A program made the position numbers and the translations under genes. Shown here piece after piece: positions 16,591 through 24,228 of a stretch of DNA of 64,000 nt. The notes under the pieces are model-generated. The model ran no database searches, was not told the DNA's origin, and was given only the letters and a program-made list of their open reading frames with translations. Each line of letters opens with the position of its first letter. The stretch's first letter is position 1. This stretch comes from Acidimicrobiia bacterium (GTDB lineage Bacteria > Actinomycetota > Acidimicrobiia > IMCC26256 > PALSA-555), in contig DASZJD010000029.1 in assembly GCA_035948415.1 (NCBI GenBank), forward strand, positions 1 through 64,000. Reading direction: 5' to 3'.

Positions 16591-17397
16591 TCAGGGGTAC
16601 CGGAGCGCCACCGCGGCCTCCGGGCTGTGAGCCTGGAAGGTCAGGCTCTCCTCCAGGTACAGCCGCACCTCGTCGGCGTCGGCGCGCTCGTAGCCGATCG
16701 AGAGGTCCTGGCCGCACGACAGCTCGTAGTCGTCGCCGCGCCGGCTGAGGACCACAGCGCCGTCGACCGCCGGCGCATACACGACCGGACCGTCGAGGAT
16801 GAGCCGGAGCCGCTCGAGCACCGGGTATCCCCCGTCCTCGGTGGTCTCGAGGATCCCCGCGTAGCACCGGGGGCCGAGCGCGACGCCGTACGGGCCCTCC
16901 ACGCCGGCGCCGCGCAGCCGCGCTACCGCCATCGCCACCCAGCGCGGGTACTCGCCGAACCGGTCACCGAGCTCCACCGCGTCGTGGGGGGACGCCTCGA
17001 CGATGCCGGTCAGGCCGGCCTCGGCGTAGCCGTGGAAGACGGCCCGGTCCTCGGCCTCGGCGATGCGGCCGGCGGCGGCGACCACCGGAGCCAGGTCGGG
17101 GGACTTGCTGCCGCGGTCGACGGCGTCGAGCTCGGCGCGCCGCAGCCCGAAGCGGGCCCGGAGCTCCACGTACGGCTGCACCTGCCGCCGCGCGCCCTCG
17201 ACGCCGTCGACGGGACCGCGCGGCAGGGCGTCGGTGGTTCCGAGCGTGACCGCGGCGGCGTCCCAGCCGTGCGGGCCGCTGAAGTCGACGAGGCGTCGCG
17301 CCCCGAGGAAGTTCTCGAGGGCGCGCTTCGCCTGCTCCTCGATCTGGCCCCACGCTTCATCCGAGATCGGAGCGAGCTCACGGAAGAGGTGGTTCAC
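16591..17397 (-). CDS. enc: Encapsulin shell protein (family 1, HK97 fold)
   Basis: A 268-residue encapsulin, which self-assembles into an icosahedral protein nanocompartment. The N-terminus VNHLFRELAPISDEAW and the following RRLVDFSGPHGW match the family's start; later YAEAGLTGIVEASP, YGVALGP and the C-terminal FQAHSPEAAVAL are also typical. Length is that of the small T=1 shells. GTG 17397 overlaps the stop of the upstream cargo gene (GTGA); the longer open frame upstream reads the cargo gene out of phase. With its ferritin-like cargo it should form an iron-storage compartment in the cytoplasm. Confidence 0.93.
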   Translation of the reverse strand: MNHLFRELAPISDEAWGQIEEQAKRALENFLGARRLVDFSGPHGWDAAAVTLGTTDALPRGPVDGVEGARRQVQPYVELRARFGLRRAELDAVDRGSKSPDLAPVVAAAGRIAEAEDRAVFHGYAEAGLTGIVEASPHDAVELGDRFGEYPRWVAMAVARLRGAGVEGPYGVALGPRCYAGILETTEDGGYPVLERLRLILDGPVVYAPAVDGAVVLSRRGDDYELSCGQDLSIGYERADADEVRLYLEESLTFQAHSPEAAVALRYP

Positions 17398-17753
17398 GGC
17401 GTCGCGTCCCCGAGCCCGCCCACCCCGAGGGAGCCGTTCCCGCGCCCACCCGCCTCCGCCGCCGGCTCCTCGGCGACGATGGACCCCTCGGTGAAGAGAT
17501 AGAGGCGCAGCTGCGCGTCGAGCGCGGGGTCGTGGCGGCGCAGCCACTCCAGGGTCATCGCGGCGTGCTCCTTCTCGTCGTCACGGTTGTGAGCCAGGAC
17601 CGCCGCCAGGTCGCCGTCGTCGGTGGCCGCGACCCGCTGGTCGTACCAGTCGATGGCCTCGAGCTCCTCGACCAGCGAGGTCGTCGCTCGGTGCCGGTCG
17701 ATGGTCTCGGGGCCGAGCAGCTCGGCGGGTTCGTGAAGTCCTTCGCTGCCCAT
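17394..17753 (-). CDS. Encapsulated ferritin-like cargo protein (EncFtn)
   Basis: A 119-residue encapsulin cargo ferroxidase. It oxidises Fe(II) and delivers iron into the shell; its half-ferritin subunits form a four-helix ferroxidase site only on dimerisation. Residues 29-37 (EELEAIDWY) and 60-63 (EKEH) hold the iron ligands: Glu30, Glu32, Trp36, Glu60 and His63. The C-terminal tail has GSLGVGGLGD, the kind of peptide that docks cargo into the shell. ATG 17753 is preceded by GAGGGAGG, and a TAGCAT -10 lies upstream. Directly coupled to the encapsulin gene. Confidence 0.93.
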   Translation of the reverse strand: MGSEGLHEPAELLGPETIDRHRATTSLVEELEAIDWYDQRVAATDDGDLAAVLAHNRDDEKEHAAMTLEWLRRHDPALDAQLRLYLFTEGSIVAEEPAAEAGGRGNGSLGVGGLGDATP

Positions 17754-17777
17754 GGGCCCTCCCTCGACGTCGGACGG

Positions 17778-17783
17778 ATGCTA
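17778..17783 (-). promoter_or_regulatory. -10 element for the encapsulin operon
   Basis: Minus-strand TAGCAT lies 24 nt before ATG 17753 and fits TANNNT. The short leader carries the strong GAGGGAGG ribosome binding site. I see no clear iron-box type palindrome around it. Confidence 0.5.
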
Positions 17784-17822
17784 CGCGCCGTCCCCGTCAC
17801 GCCGGGCACGGAGCGACGGGCG

Positions 17823-19421
17823 TCATCGCCGCTCGAAGGTGACGCCGGCGGCCTCACGGTCCCAGGTCGCGGCCGTGACCGCCTCGTCGCGCAGCTGGTA
17901 CTTCAGGACCCGGCCCACGGGGTTGCGGGGCAGGTCGGCCCGGAACTCGACGTATCGGGGCACGGCGAAGTACGGCAGCCGGTCGACCGCCCACCGGCAG
18001 AGCTCCTCCTCGGTGAGCGTCGCGCCCTCGACGAGCACGGCGGTCACCTTCACCTCGTCCTCGGCGGCCTCGCTCGGCACCGAGTGCACGGCGACGTCCT
18101 GGATGGCGTCGTGGGCGTGAAAGGTCCGCTCGAGCTCGAAGCTCGAGATGTTCTCGCCCCGGCGCCGGAGGTAGTCCTTCTTGCGGTCCACGAAGTAGAG
18201 GAAGCCGTCGTCGTCGAGGCGACCGAGGTCCCCGGTGTGGAACCACAGGTTGCGGAACGCGGCGAGGGTCTCCTCGGCCCGTCGCCAGTAGCCGGCGAAC
18301 ATGACGTTCGGCCGGCGCGGCCGGCACACGATCTCCCCGATCGAGCCGACCGGCACCTCGGCGTCGCCGTCGTCGACGAGGGCCACGTCGAACTCGTCGT
18401 GGTTCGGCTGGCCGGCGGCGCCGGGCTTGTTCGCAGCCCCGGCGGGCAGCATCGAGATGAGCGACGCCTCGGTGAGCCCGTAGCCGGCGCTGAACGTGGC
18501 GCAGCCGAAGCGCTCCCGCCAGATGCGGTCGATGTCGGGCGGCATCGGCGCCGCCGCGCAGAGGCGGAGCCGGTGACCGACCTGGTCCGGGTGGTCGGGG
18601 GCGTCGGCGACGAGGATGGCCAGCGAGCCGAGCAGCGAGACCATCGTCGCCCCGGTGCGCCGCACCTCGGGCCAGAAGCGCGACACCGAGAAGCGCCGGG
18701 CGATGCTGGCGCCGCCCCCGGTGAGGAGCGTCCCGACCACGCACACCGAGATGGCGTTGAAGTGGAAGAGGGGCAGGGGTGTGAGGACGACGTCGTCGGG
18801 CCGGCGCTGCCACGCCCGGGCGATCTGGTCGGCGAGGGACACGATGTAGTGCTGCGGGAGCATGCAGCCCTTCGAGGGACCCGTCGTCCCCGCGGTGTAG
18901 ATGAAGCACGCCAGGTCGTCCGGGCCCACGGCGGCGATCGGGGCGGCACCGTCGGGCGCCGCGTCGAGGAGCGCGGCCCAGTCGTGGACCGGGAGGCCCG
19001 TCACCGGCACGTCCGGCGGGCCGGCCACGACCACCGCCTCGAGCTCGGGCAGGGCGCCGGTCACCGCCGCCACCCGCCCCGCGAAGTCGCCCTGGACGAC
19101 GACGACGCGCGCGCCGGAGTCGGCCAGCTGGTGCCGGAGGAACTCGCCCTTGTACGCGGTGTTGATCGGGACCTGGATGGCGCCGAGCTTCGAGGCCGCG
19201 AAGAACGACAGGACCTGCTCCGGGCCGTTCTCGAGCAAGGTCGCGACCCGGTCCCCGGGCCCCACCCCGAGCGCGGCCAGCGCGCCGGCGGCGCGGCCGC
19301 TGGCGTCGTCGGCCGCCCGCGCCGACAGCGTCGTGCCCTCGAAGTCGAGGTACAAGCCGTCCGGGTCCCGCTCGAGGCGCAGCGCCAGGGCGTCGAGCAC
19401 CGTCGTGTTCGGGTCCGTCAT
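17823..19421 (-). CDS. AMP-binding acyl-CoA ligase
   Basis: A 532-residue member of the ANL superfamily that activates a carboxylic acid as acyl-AMP and transfers it to CoA. YTAGTTGPSKG (about 173-183) is the phosphate-binding loop, SAGYGLTEAS the A5 motif, WFHTGDLG the ribose-binding Asp, DRKKDYLRRRGENIS the hinge, and NPVGRVLKYQL near the end carries the catalytic Lys. Closest in style to crotonobetaine/carnitine-type ligases. ATG 19421 is fixed by a -10 ending 7 nt upstream. Acid substrate unknown. Confidence 0.93.
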   Translation of the reverse strand: MTDPNTTVLDALALRLERDPDGLYLDFEGTTLSARAADDASGRAAGALAALGVGPGDRVATLLENGPEQVLSFFAASKLGAIQVPINTAYKGEFLRHQLADSGARVVVVQGDFAGRVAAVTGALPELEAVVVAGPPDVPVTGLPVHDWAALLDAAPDGAAPIAAVGPDDLACFIYTAGTTGPSKGCMLPQHYIVSLADQIARAWQRRPDDVVLTPLPLFHFNAISVCVVGTLLTGGGASIARRFSVSRFWPEVRRTGATMVSLLGSLAILVADAPDHPDQVGHRLRLCAAAPMPPDIDRIWRERFGCATFSAGYGLTEASLISMLPAGAANKPGAAGQPNHDEFDVALVDDGDAEVPVGSIGEIVCRPRRPNVMFAGYWRRAEETLAAFRNLWFHTGDLGRLDDDGFLYFVDRKKDYLRRRGENISSFELERTFHAHDAIQDVAVHSVPSEAAEDEVKVTAVLVEGATLTEEELCRWAVDRLPYFAVPRYVEFRADLPRNPVGRVLKYQLRDEAVTAATWDREAAGVTFERR

Positions 19422-19428
19422 CGGGCGG

Positions 19429-19434
19429 AGACTA
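19429..19434 (-). promoter_or_regulatory. Leaderless-type -10 for the acyl-CoA ligase
   Basis: Minus-strand TAGTCT lies 7 nt before ATG 19421. It includes the TAG stop codon of the upstream VOC gene (19434-19432), so stop codon and -10 are the same bases. Confidence 0.6.
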
Positions 19435-19887
19435 CCGGCGAGTTCCGTCCGTCCTCCCGGGCGCGTCGTGACTCGCCACCGTGAACGCGACCTCCTGGCC
19501 GTGGGACAGCTCCAGGTTGTGCCCGTCCGGGTCGGCCACGATCGCCCAGTACCCGACCGGCGGCCCGTCGTCGAAGGGGCCCAGCACCTCGTGGCCGGCC
19601 GCGGCGGCGGCGGCGCAGCGAGCGTCGACGTCCGCACGGCTCTCGCAGCCGACGCCGAGATGGGCGTAGCCACCGAGGCGGTGCGACACCGTGGTCTCGA
19701 TGAGCACGATCACGAACGGGCGGGTCAGGTCGCTGAGCCACACCACCGCGGCACCGGTGGACGGGTCGACCCGACGGTGCACGACGATCATGTCGGCGAA
19801 CCGCTCGTAGAAGCCGGCGCTGCGGACGGTGTCGGCCACCGGGAGCGCGACGTGGGTGAGCCCGCGGTCCGGTGGTGCTGCTGGCAC
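19432..19887 (-). CDS. VOC/glyoxalase-fold protein
   Basis: A 151-residue protein of the vicinal-oxygen-chelate fold, which includes glyoxalases, extradiol dioxygenases and isomerases. LTHVALPVADTVRSAGFYE (10-28) is the first beta-alpha unit with a metal-binding His; YAHLGVGCE and the ADPDGHNLELSHG motif (about 120-132) give the remaining likely ligands His and Glu. GTG 19887 has a TACGCT -10 six nt upstream. Divergent from the OsmC gene. Reaction unknown. Confidence 0.85.
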   Translation of the reverse strand: MPAAPPDRGLTHVALPVADTVRSAGFYERFADMIVVHRRVDPSTGAAVVWLSDLTRPFVIVLIETTVSHRLGGYAHLGVGCESRADVDARCAAAAAAGHEVLGPFDDGPPVGYWAIVADPDGHNLELSHGQEVAFTVASHDAPGRTDGTRR

Positions 19888-19893
19888 GATGGC

Positions 19894-19903
19894 AGCGTAC
19901 CGA
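19894..19903. promoter_or_regulatory. Divergent promoter core of the VOC and OsmC genes
   Basis: Minus-strand TACGCT (19894-19899) ends 6 nt before GTG 19887, a leaderless arrangement. The plus strand reads TACCGA from 19898, a weaker -10 for the OsmC gene sharing the same central TA. Confidence 0.5.
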
Positions 19904-19924
19904 CGCCGACGCGAGGAGCCCGCC

Positions 19925-20389
19925 GTGGACCGGGACGTCGTCCATCGCTACCGGAGCGTCACGACGTGGCGAGGCTCGACCGCGGTCGGCTACGAGGGCT
20001 ACGACCGGGCCCACGAGGTGCGGACCGCGGCCGACGCCGCGCTCGCGCTCTCGGCCGACCCCGCCTTCCGGGGCGACGCCCGCCGGCTGAACCCGGAGGC
20101 CTTGCTCGTCGCGTCGGCCTCGTCGTGCCAGCTGCTCTCGTTCCTGGCCGTGGCGGCCCGGGCCCGCGTCGACGTGGTCGAGTACGACGACGAGGCCGAG
20201 GGCGTGATGCCCGAGTCGGAGCGGCCGATGTGGATCACGCGCATCGTGCTGCGACCGCGGATCACGGTTCGCGGCGACGTCGAACCGTCGCGGCTGGCGC
20301 ACCTCGTCGACGTCGCCCACCGCGAGTGCTTCATCGCCAACAGCCTCCGCACCGAGGTCGCCGTCGAGCCGACGTTCGTCGCGCGGTGA
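19925..20389 (+). CDS. OsmC/Ohr-family protein
   Basis: A 154-residue OsmC-fold protein; family members reduce organic hydroperoxides with a pair of redox cysteines. NPEALLVASASSCQLLSFLA (about 57-76) carries the peroxidatic Cys and HRECFIANSL (about 133-142) the resolving Cys, both present. VGYEGYDRAHEV resembles the N-terminal strand of the OsmC rather than the Ohr branch. GTG 19925 has GGAG upstream. The gene is divergent from a VOC protein and convergent, with only 1 nt between, on the carboxyltransferase gene. Confidence 0.9.
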   Translation: MDRDVVHRYRSVTTWRGSTAVGYEGYDRAHEVRTAADAALALSADPAFRGDARRLNPEALLVASASSCQLLSFLAVAARARVDVVEYDDEAEGVMPESERPMWITRIVLRPRITVRGDVEPSRLAHLVDVAHRECFIANSLRTEVAVEPTFVAR

Positions 20390-20390
20390 T

Positions 20391-21905
20391 TCAGGGCAGC
20401 GCGCCGGGATGCCGGTCGGGCTCGACCGGCAGCCGGCGCCGGGGGGCGGTGAGCCGCAGCGCCGCCAGCAGCGCCTCGCGCAGCTCGGCGGGCGCGACGA
20501 CCTCGTCGTAGCTCATGGTGTCCGCTGACGAGTAGGCGCCGCCGACCTCGGCGTGCTCGAGCAGCGCCTTGGTGTCCCCGTCGACCCCGGCCGCCTCGGC
20601 GCCGGCGGCGGCGGGCATGGCCCCGAGGCGGGCGCCCGGGAGCGCGAGGCTCACCGTCTGGTCGTCGAACGGGTTCATGGCCATGAGCGAGCTGCCGAAC
20701 CCGTAGGCCTTGCGCAGCGTGACGTGCAGCTTCGGGGATCGCACCCGCGCCTGCGCCGCGAACATCCGGGCCGCGTGCCGCAGGATCCCCGACCGCTCGG
20801 CGGCCGTGCCCGCGAGGACGCCGGGGTTGTCGGCGAGGAACACGACCGGAAGGTGGAACGCCCCCACCACGCCGAGGAAGTGGGCGGCCTTGTCGCCGGC
20901 GTCGGCGTCGATCGAGCCGGCCTTCACCGCGGGCTGGTTGGCGACGACGGCGACGGCGACGCCGCCGAGGCTGGCCAGCGCGGTGACGACGGCGCGACCG
21001 TACGCGGGCTGGATCTCCAGCACCGACCCGCGGTCGCAGAGCACCTCGACCACCGGCCGCACGTCGTACCCGCGGCGCGGGTCGGCCGGGATCAGGCCGA
21101 CAAGCTCGTCGACGGCGCGTGGACCCGCGTCCTCGTTCGGCATCGCGGGCGGGTGCTCCCACGCGCTCGACGGGAAGTAGCGGAGGTAGCGCCGGGCCAG
21201 CGCGAGCGCGTCGCGGTCGTCGGCGGCGGCGTTGTGCGCGACGCCGCTGGTGGCGGTGTGGATCCCCGTGCCGCCGAGCTCTTCCTTCGTCACCGTCTCG
21301 CCGATGGCGGCCTGGACGAGCGGCGGGCCGGCCGAGAACAGGGCGGCCCCCTCGACCATCACCACGAGGTCCATGAGCGGCGCCGTGAGCGCGCCGTGAC
21401 CGGCCGACGCGCCCATGACGAGGCACACCGTGGGCACGAGCCCGCTCAGCCGGGCGAGGGTCTGGAGGTCGTTCGGGGCCCGGCCGCGTCGCTCGAACGC
21501 GTTCTGGGCCCGCGCCCCCGCGCCTTCGAGGCACATCACCAGGGGGACCCGCTCCTGGCCGGCCAGCTCGGCCAGGCGCTGGCGCTTCGCCGCGGTGCCG
21601 TGGCCGATCGACCCGCCCATGACGGTGAAGTCCTCGGCGCCGGCGACCACGGGCCGCCCGTCGATCAAGCCGTGGCCAGCCACCAGCCCGTCGGCGGGGA
21701 CGGGTGGGATCACGCCTCGGTGCACCGACCCGACCAGGGTGCCGAGCTCGACGAAGGTGCCGGGGTCGAAGAGCGCGTCGAGGCGGGCGCGAGCGTCGAG
21801 CCGGCCGCCGCGACGGTGCGCGGCCAGGCGCTCGGCGCCCCCCATCGCCCGCGCCGCGGCGCGGCGGGCCTCGAGGTCGTCGAGCAGCGGCTGCCAGTCG
21901 CTCAT
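20391..21905 (-). CDS. Acyl-CoA carboxylase carboxyltransferase (beta) subunit
   Basis: A 504-residue carboxyltransferase of the propionyl/methylcrotonyl/geranyl-CoA carboxylase type, transferring CO2 from biotin to an acyl-CoA. The two crotonase-like halves are clear: N half with AGAEDFTVMGGSIGHGTAAK and GASAGHGA, C half with FLADNPGVLAG and RKAYGFGSS. Length matches the family. ATG 21905 overlaps the acyl-CoA dehydrogenase stop (ATGA). No biotin carboxylase or biotin-carrier gene is in the window, so its partner must be elsewhere. Third gene of the ACAD operon, suggesting oxidation then carboxylation of a branched acyl-CoA. Confidence 0.92.
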   Translation of the reverse strand: MSDWQPLLDDLEARRAAARAMGGAERLAAHRRGGRLDARARLDALFDPGTFVELGTLVGSVHRGVIPPVPADGLVAGHGLIDGRPVVAGAEDFTVMGGSIGHGTAAKRQRLAELAGQERVPLVMCLEGAGARAQNAFERRGRAPNDLQTLARLSGLVPTVCLVMGASAGHGALTAPLMDLVVMVEGAALFSAGPPLVQAAIGETVTKEELGGTGIHTATSGVAHNAAADDRDALALARRYLRYFPSSAWEHPPAMPNEDAGPRAVDELVGLIPADPRRGYDVRPVVEVLCDRGSVLEIQPAYGRAVVTALASLGGVAVAVVANQPAVKAGSIDADAGDKAAHFLGVVGAFHLPVVFLADNPGVLAGTAAERSGILRHAARMFAAQARVRSPKLHVTLRKAYGFGSSLMAMNPFDDQTVSLALPGARLGAMPAAAGAEAAGVDGDTKALLEHAEVGGAYSSADTMSYDEVVAPAELREALLAALRLTAPRRRLPVEPDRHPGALP

Positions 21906-22816
21906 GACGCCAGCGCCTCGGCGTGCGCGGCGGGGCTTCCGAAGCTCGTGTTCAGCAGCCACGCCCGCTTCAGGTAGAGGTGGACGTCGAGCTCCCACGT
22001 GAAGCCCATGCCGCCGTGGACCTGCAGCGAGCCCTTCGCGTTCTCGAGCGCGGCGTCCCCGGCGAGCACCTTGGCCCCGCTCACCGCCCGCGCCGCGTCG
22101 CCGGTCTCGGGGTCGTCGAGCACGCACGCCGCGGCGTCGACGCCGGCGCGGGCGACCTCGGCCCGCACCGCCATGTCGGCGAGCAGGTGCTTCACGGCTT
22201 GGAACGATCCGACCGGCCGTCCGAACTGGCGGCGATCGAGGCTGTAGGCGGTGGCCTGGTCGGCGCAGGCTTGGGCCATGCCGACCTGGTACGCGGCGGT
22301 GAGCAGGGCGCCGCCGAGGCGCCACGCCCGGGCCGCGCCGGCGTCACCGACCCGCTCCCCCGTCGGGAGCGTCGCGGCGCGGTGGACCGGTGTCAGCGGG
22401 TCCAGCGGCCAGTCGAGCGCCTCGGCGTCGGCGAGCGAGTCCCGCGCCACGGCCTCGAGCCCGTCGTCGTCGAGGATCACGACGATGTCGACCGCGTCGC
22501 GGTGCTCGAGGAACACCGGCTGATCGGGAGCCGGGCGGTCGACGCCCCCGACGATGCCGTCGACGACGCCGTGGGCCAGATGCGACCAGGTCAGCGGCCC
22601 GGGCACGAGGGCGCGGCCCAGCTCCTGGAACATGATCGACACGTCGGCCCACCCGAAGCCGTCGGCGCGGGCCGAGAACACGCCGGTCTCGGCGAGCTCG
22701 CTCCACACGCCGCGGTCGAAGCCGGCACGGACGCGCGCCCGGCCGAAGCGGCCGGCACAGAGGCTGCGGATGCCGTCGCGCAGCGCCACCTGGTCCTCGG
22801 ACAGGTCGAAGTTCAC
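21902..22816 (-). CDS. Acyl-CoA dehydrogenase, short partner subunit
   Basis: A 304-residue FAD-dependent acyl-CoA dehydrogenase, shorter than the usual 380 or so. NFDLSEDQVALRDGI (2-16) begins the N-terminal helices; DRRQFGRPVGSFQAVKH (about 207-223) and the QVHGGMGFTWE segment near the C-terminus are FAD/tetramer motifs, and the middle beta domain looks reduced. Adjacent short and long ACADs are known to form alpha2beta2 enzymes in steroid side-chain oxidation, and this pair fits that. GTG 22816 starts at the first helix. The gap to the upstream ACAD is 37 nt. Confidence 0.9.
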   Translation of the reverse strand: MNFDLSEDQVALRDGIRSLCAGRFGRARVRAGFDRGVWSELAETGVFSARADGFGWADVSIMFQELGRALVPGPLTWSHLAHGVVDGIVGGVDRPAPDQPVFLEHRDAVDIVVILDDDGLEAVARDSLADAEALDWPLDPLTPVHRAATLPTGERVGDAGAARAWRLGGALLTAAYQVGMAQACADQATAYSLDRRQFGRPVGSFQAVKHLLADMAVRAEVARAGVDAAACVLDDPETGDAARAVSGAKVLAGDAALENAKGSLQVHGGMGFTWELDVHLYLKRAWLLNTSFGSPAAHAEALAS

Positions 22817-22853
22817 GACGGCATGCGGACGGTCGCCGCCGAGGCGCCGCCCG

Positions 22854-23990
22854 TCACTCCCACGACTGCTCCCGAGGGAGGCCGAGCAGCCGCTCACCGA
22901 TGATGTTGCGTTGGATCTGCGAGGTGCCGGCGGCGATCGGGATGGAGAGCGTGCGCAGCCGCTCCTCGACGCGGTAGTCGTGCACGTCGAAAGCGCCGCG
23001 CCCGAGCACCCGCATCGTGAGCTCGCCGAGCCGGTCGCGGGCCTCCGAGTACGCGAGCTTGAACATCAGCGCACCCGATCCGATCGTGCCGCGGCTGGCC
23101 TGGGTCACGTTGCGCATGGTGAGGGCCCAGAGGGCGTCGAGCGCCGCCAGCACCCGCCCGAGCTCGCGGCGCTCGCCGCGTGCCGCGACGAGCGGCCGGA
23201 GCTCCTCGGCCAGGCGGCGCGCGTCGACCATCTCGCTGACGAACGCGGTGCCCCGCTCGAACGACAACGTGACGTTGGTGACCCGCCAGCCGTCGTTCTC
23301 GGCGCCCACGCGATTCGCGACCGGCACCCGCACCTCGTCGAGAAAGACCTCGCAGAACTCGGAGGACCCGAGCAGCGTCTCGATCGGGCGGACCTCGATG
23401 CCGGCCTGCTCCATCGGCAGGATGAGCCACGAGATGCCGCGGTGCTTCGGCGCATCCGGGTCCGTGCGCACGAGGAGCTCGCCGAACTCACCGACCTGTC
23501 CGAACGAGCACCAGATCTTCTGGCCGGTCACGACGTAGTCCGAGCCGTCGCGCACCGCCCGCGTGCGCAGGCCGGCCAGGTCTGAGCCGGCCCCCGGCTC
23601 CGAGAAGCACTGGCACCAGACTTCCTCGCCGCGCAGGATGCGCGGCAGGTGGGCCTTCTGGACGTCGGTGCCCTCGGCGATCAGCGTCGGACCGGCGTGC
23701 AGGGTCCCGACGAAGTTCACGCCGACGTACGGGGCCTCGGCCCGGGTGGTCTCCTCGAGGAACAGCAGCTGCTCGGTTGGAGAGGCGTCGCGCCCGCCGT
23801 ACTCCTTCGGCCAGCTCATCCCGGCGTAGCCGGCGTCGAACAGGCGTCGTTGCCAGTCCGTGTCGTAGCGGACACGCGCCGGCCAGTCGTCACGCGCCGG
23901 CCGCGCCGGGAGTTTGGGAAGGGTGACCGCCAGCCAGTCGCGGAGCTGCGCGCGGAATGCTTCGTCCGACTCCGAGAGCCGAAGGTCCAT
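22854..23990 (-). CDS. Acyl-CoA dehydrogenase, full-length subunit
   Basis: A 378-residue acyl-CoA dehydrogenase that introduces an alpha,beta double bond into an acyl-CoA using FAD. QCFSEPGAGSDLAGL (about 125-139) is the substrate/FAD motif, GQKIWCSFG follows, and RTLSIPIAAGTSQIQRNII near the C-terminus is the conserved FAD-binding end. ATG 23990 starts the MDLRLSESDEAF helix; an upstream in-frame ATG adds unrelated residues. A TACGCT -10 is 9 nt upstream. It leads an operon with a short ACAD and a carboxyltransferase. Confidence 0.94.
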   Translation of the reverse strand: MDLRLSESDEAFRAQLRDWLAVTLPKLPARPARDDWPARVRYDTDWQRRLFDAGYAGMSWPKEYGGRDASPTEQLLFLEETTRAEAPYVGVNFVGTLHAGPTLIAEGTDVQKAHLPRILRGEEVWCQCFSEPGAGSDLAGLRTRAVRDGSDYVVTGQKIWCSFGQVGEFGELLVRTDPDAPKHRGISWLILPMEQAGIEVRPIETLLGSSEFCEVFLDEVRVPVANRVGAENDGWRVTNVTLSFERGTAFVSEMVDARRLAEELRPLVAARGERRELGRVLAALDALWALTMRNVTQASRGTIGSGALMFKLAYSEARDRLGELTMRVLGRGAFDVHDYRVEERLRTLSIPIAAGTSQIQRNIIGERLLGLPREQSWE

Positions 23991-23999
23991 GGGCGGCGG

Positions 24000-24005
24000 A
24001 GCGTA
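24000..24005 (-). promoter_or_regulatory. -10 element for the ACAD operon
   Basis: Minus-strand TACGCT ends 9 nt before ATG 23990, so the leader would be a few nucleotides or absent. The rest of 24006-24228 has no gene; it holds a 16-bp GC palindrome (24183-24198) of no clear role. Confidence 0.45.
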
Positions 24006-24228
24006 GGCCGGCTCCTGATAGCGCGTGCGGGCCGCCCACGCTGGACCATCCGGGCCGCTCCCGAAACCGCAGGTCAGCGGTGGATCAGGCCGGGCCGAGC
24101 AGCACGGGAACGGAGGGCAAGATCGGAACCGGCCGGAACCCGTTGACAACGCGCGGCCAAGCTCACGCGGCGGAGCGCCAACGCGGCGCCGGCGCCGCCG
24201 GAAGCGCCCGACGGCCCGCCGCGACGAA

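Noticed and set aside
24183-24198. 16-bp GC palindrome after the SH3-repeat gene
   Set aside because: No loop and no U-tract; such palindromes arise by chance in GC-rich DNA. Kept only as a remark.
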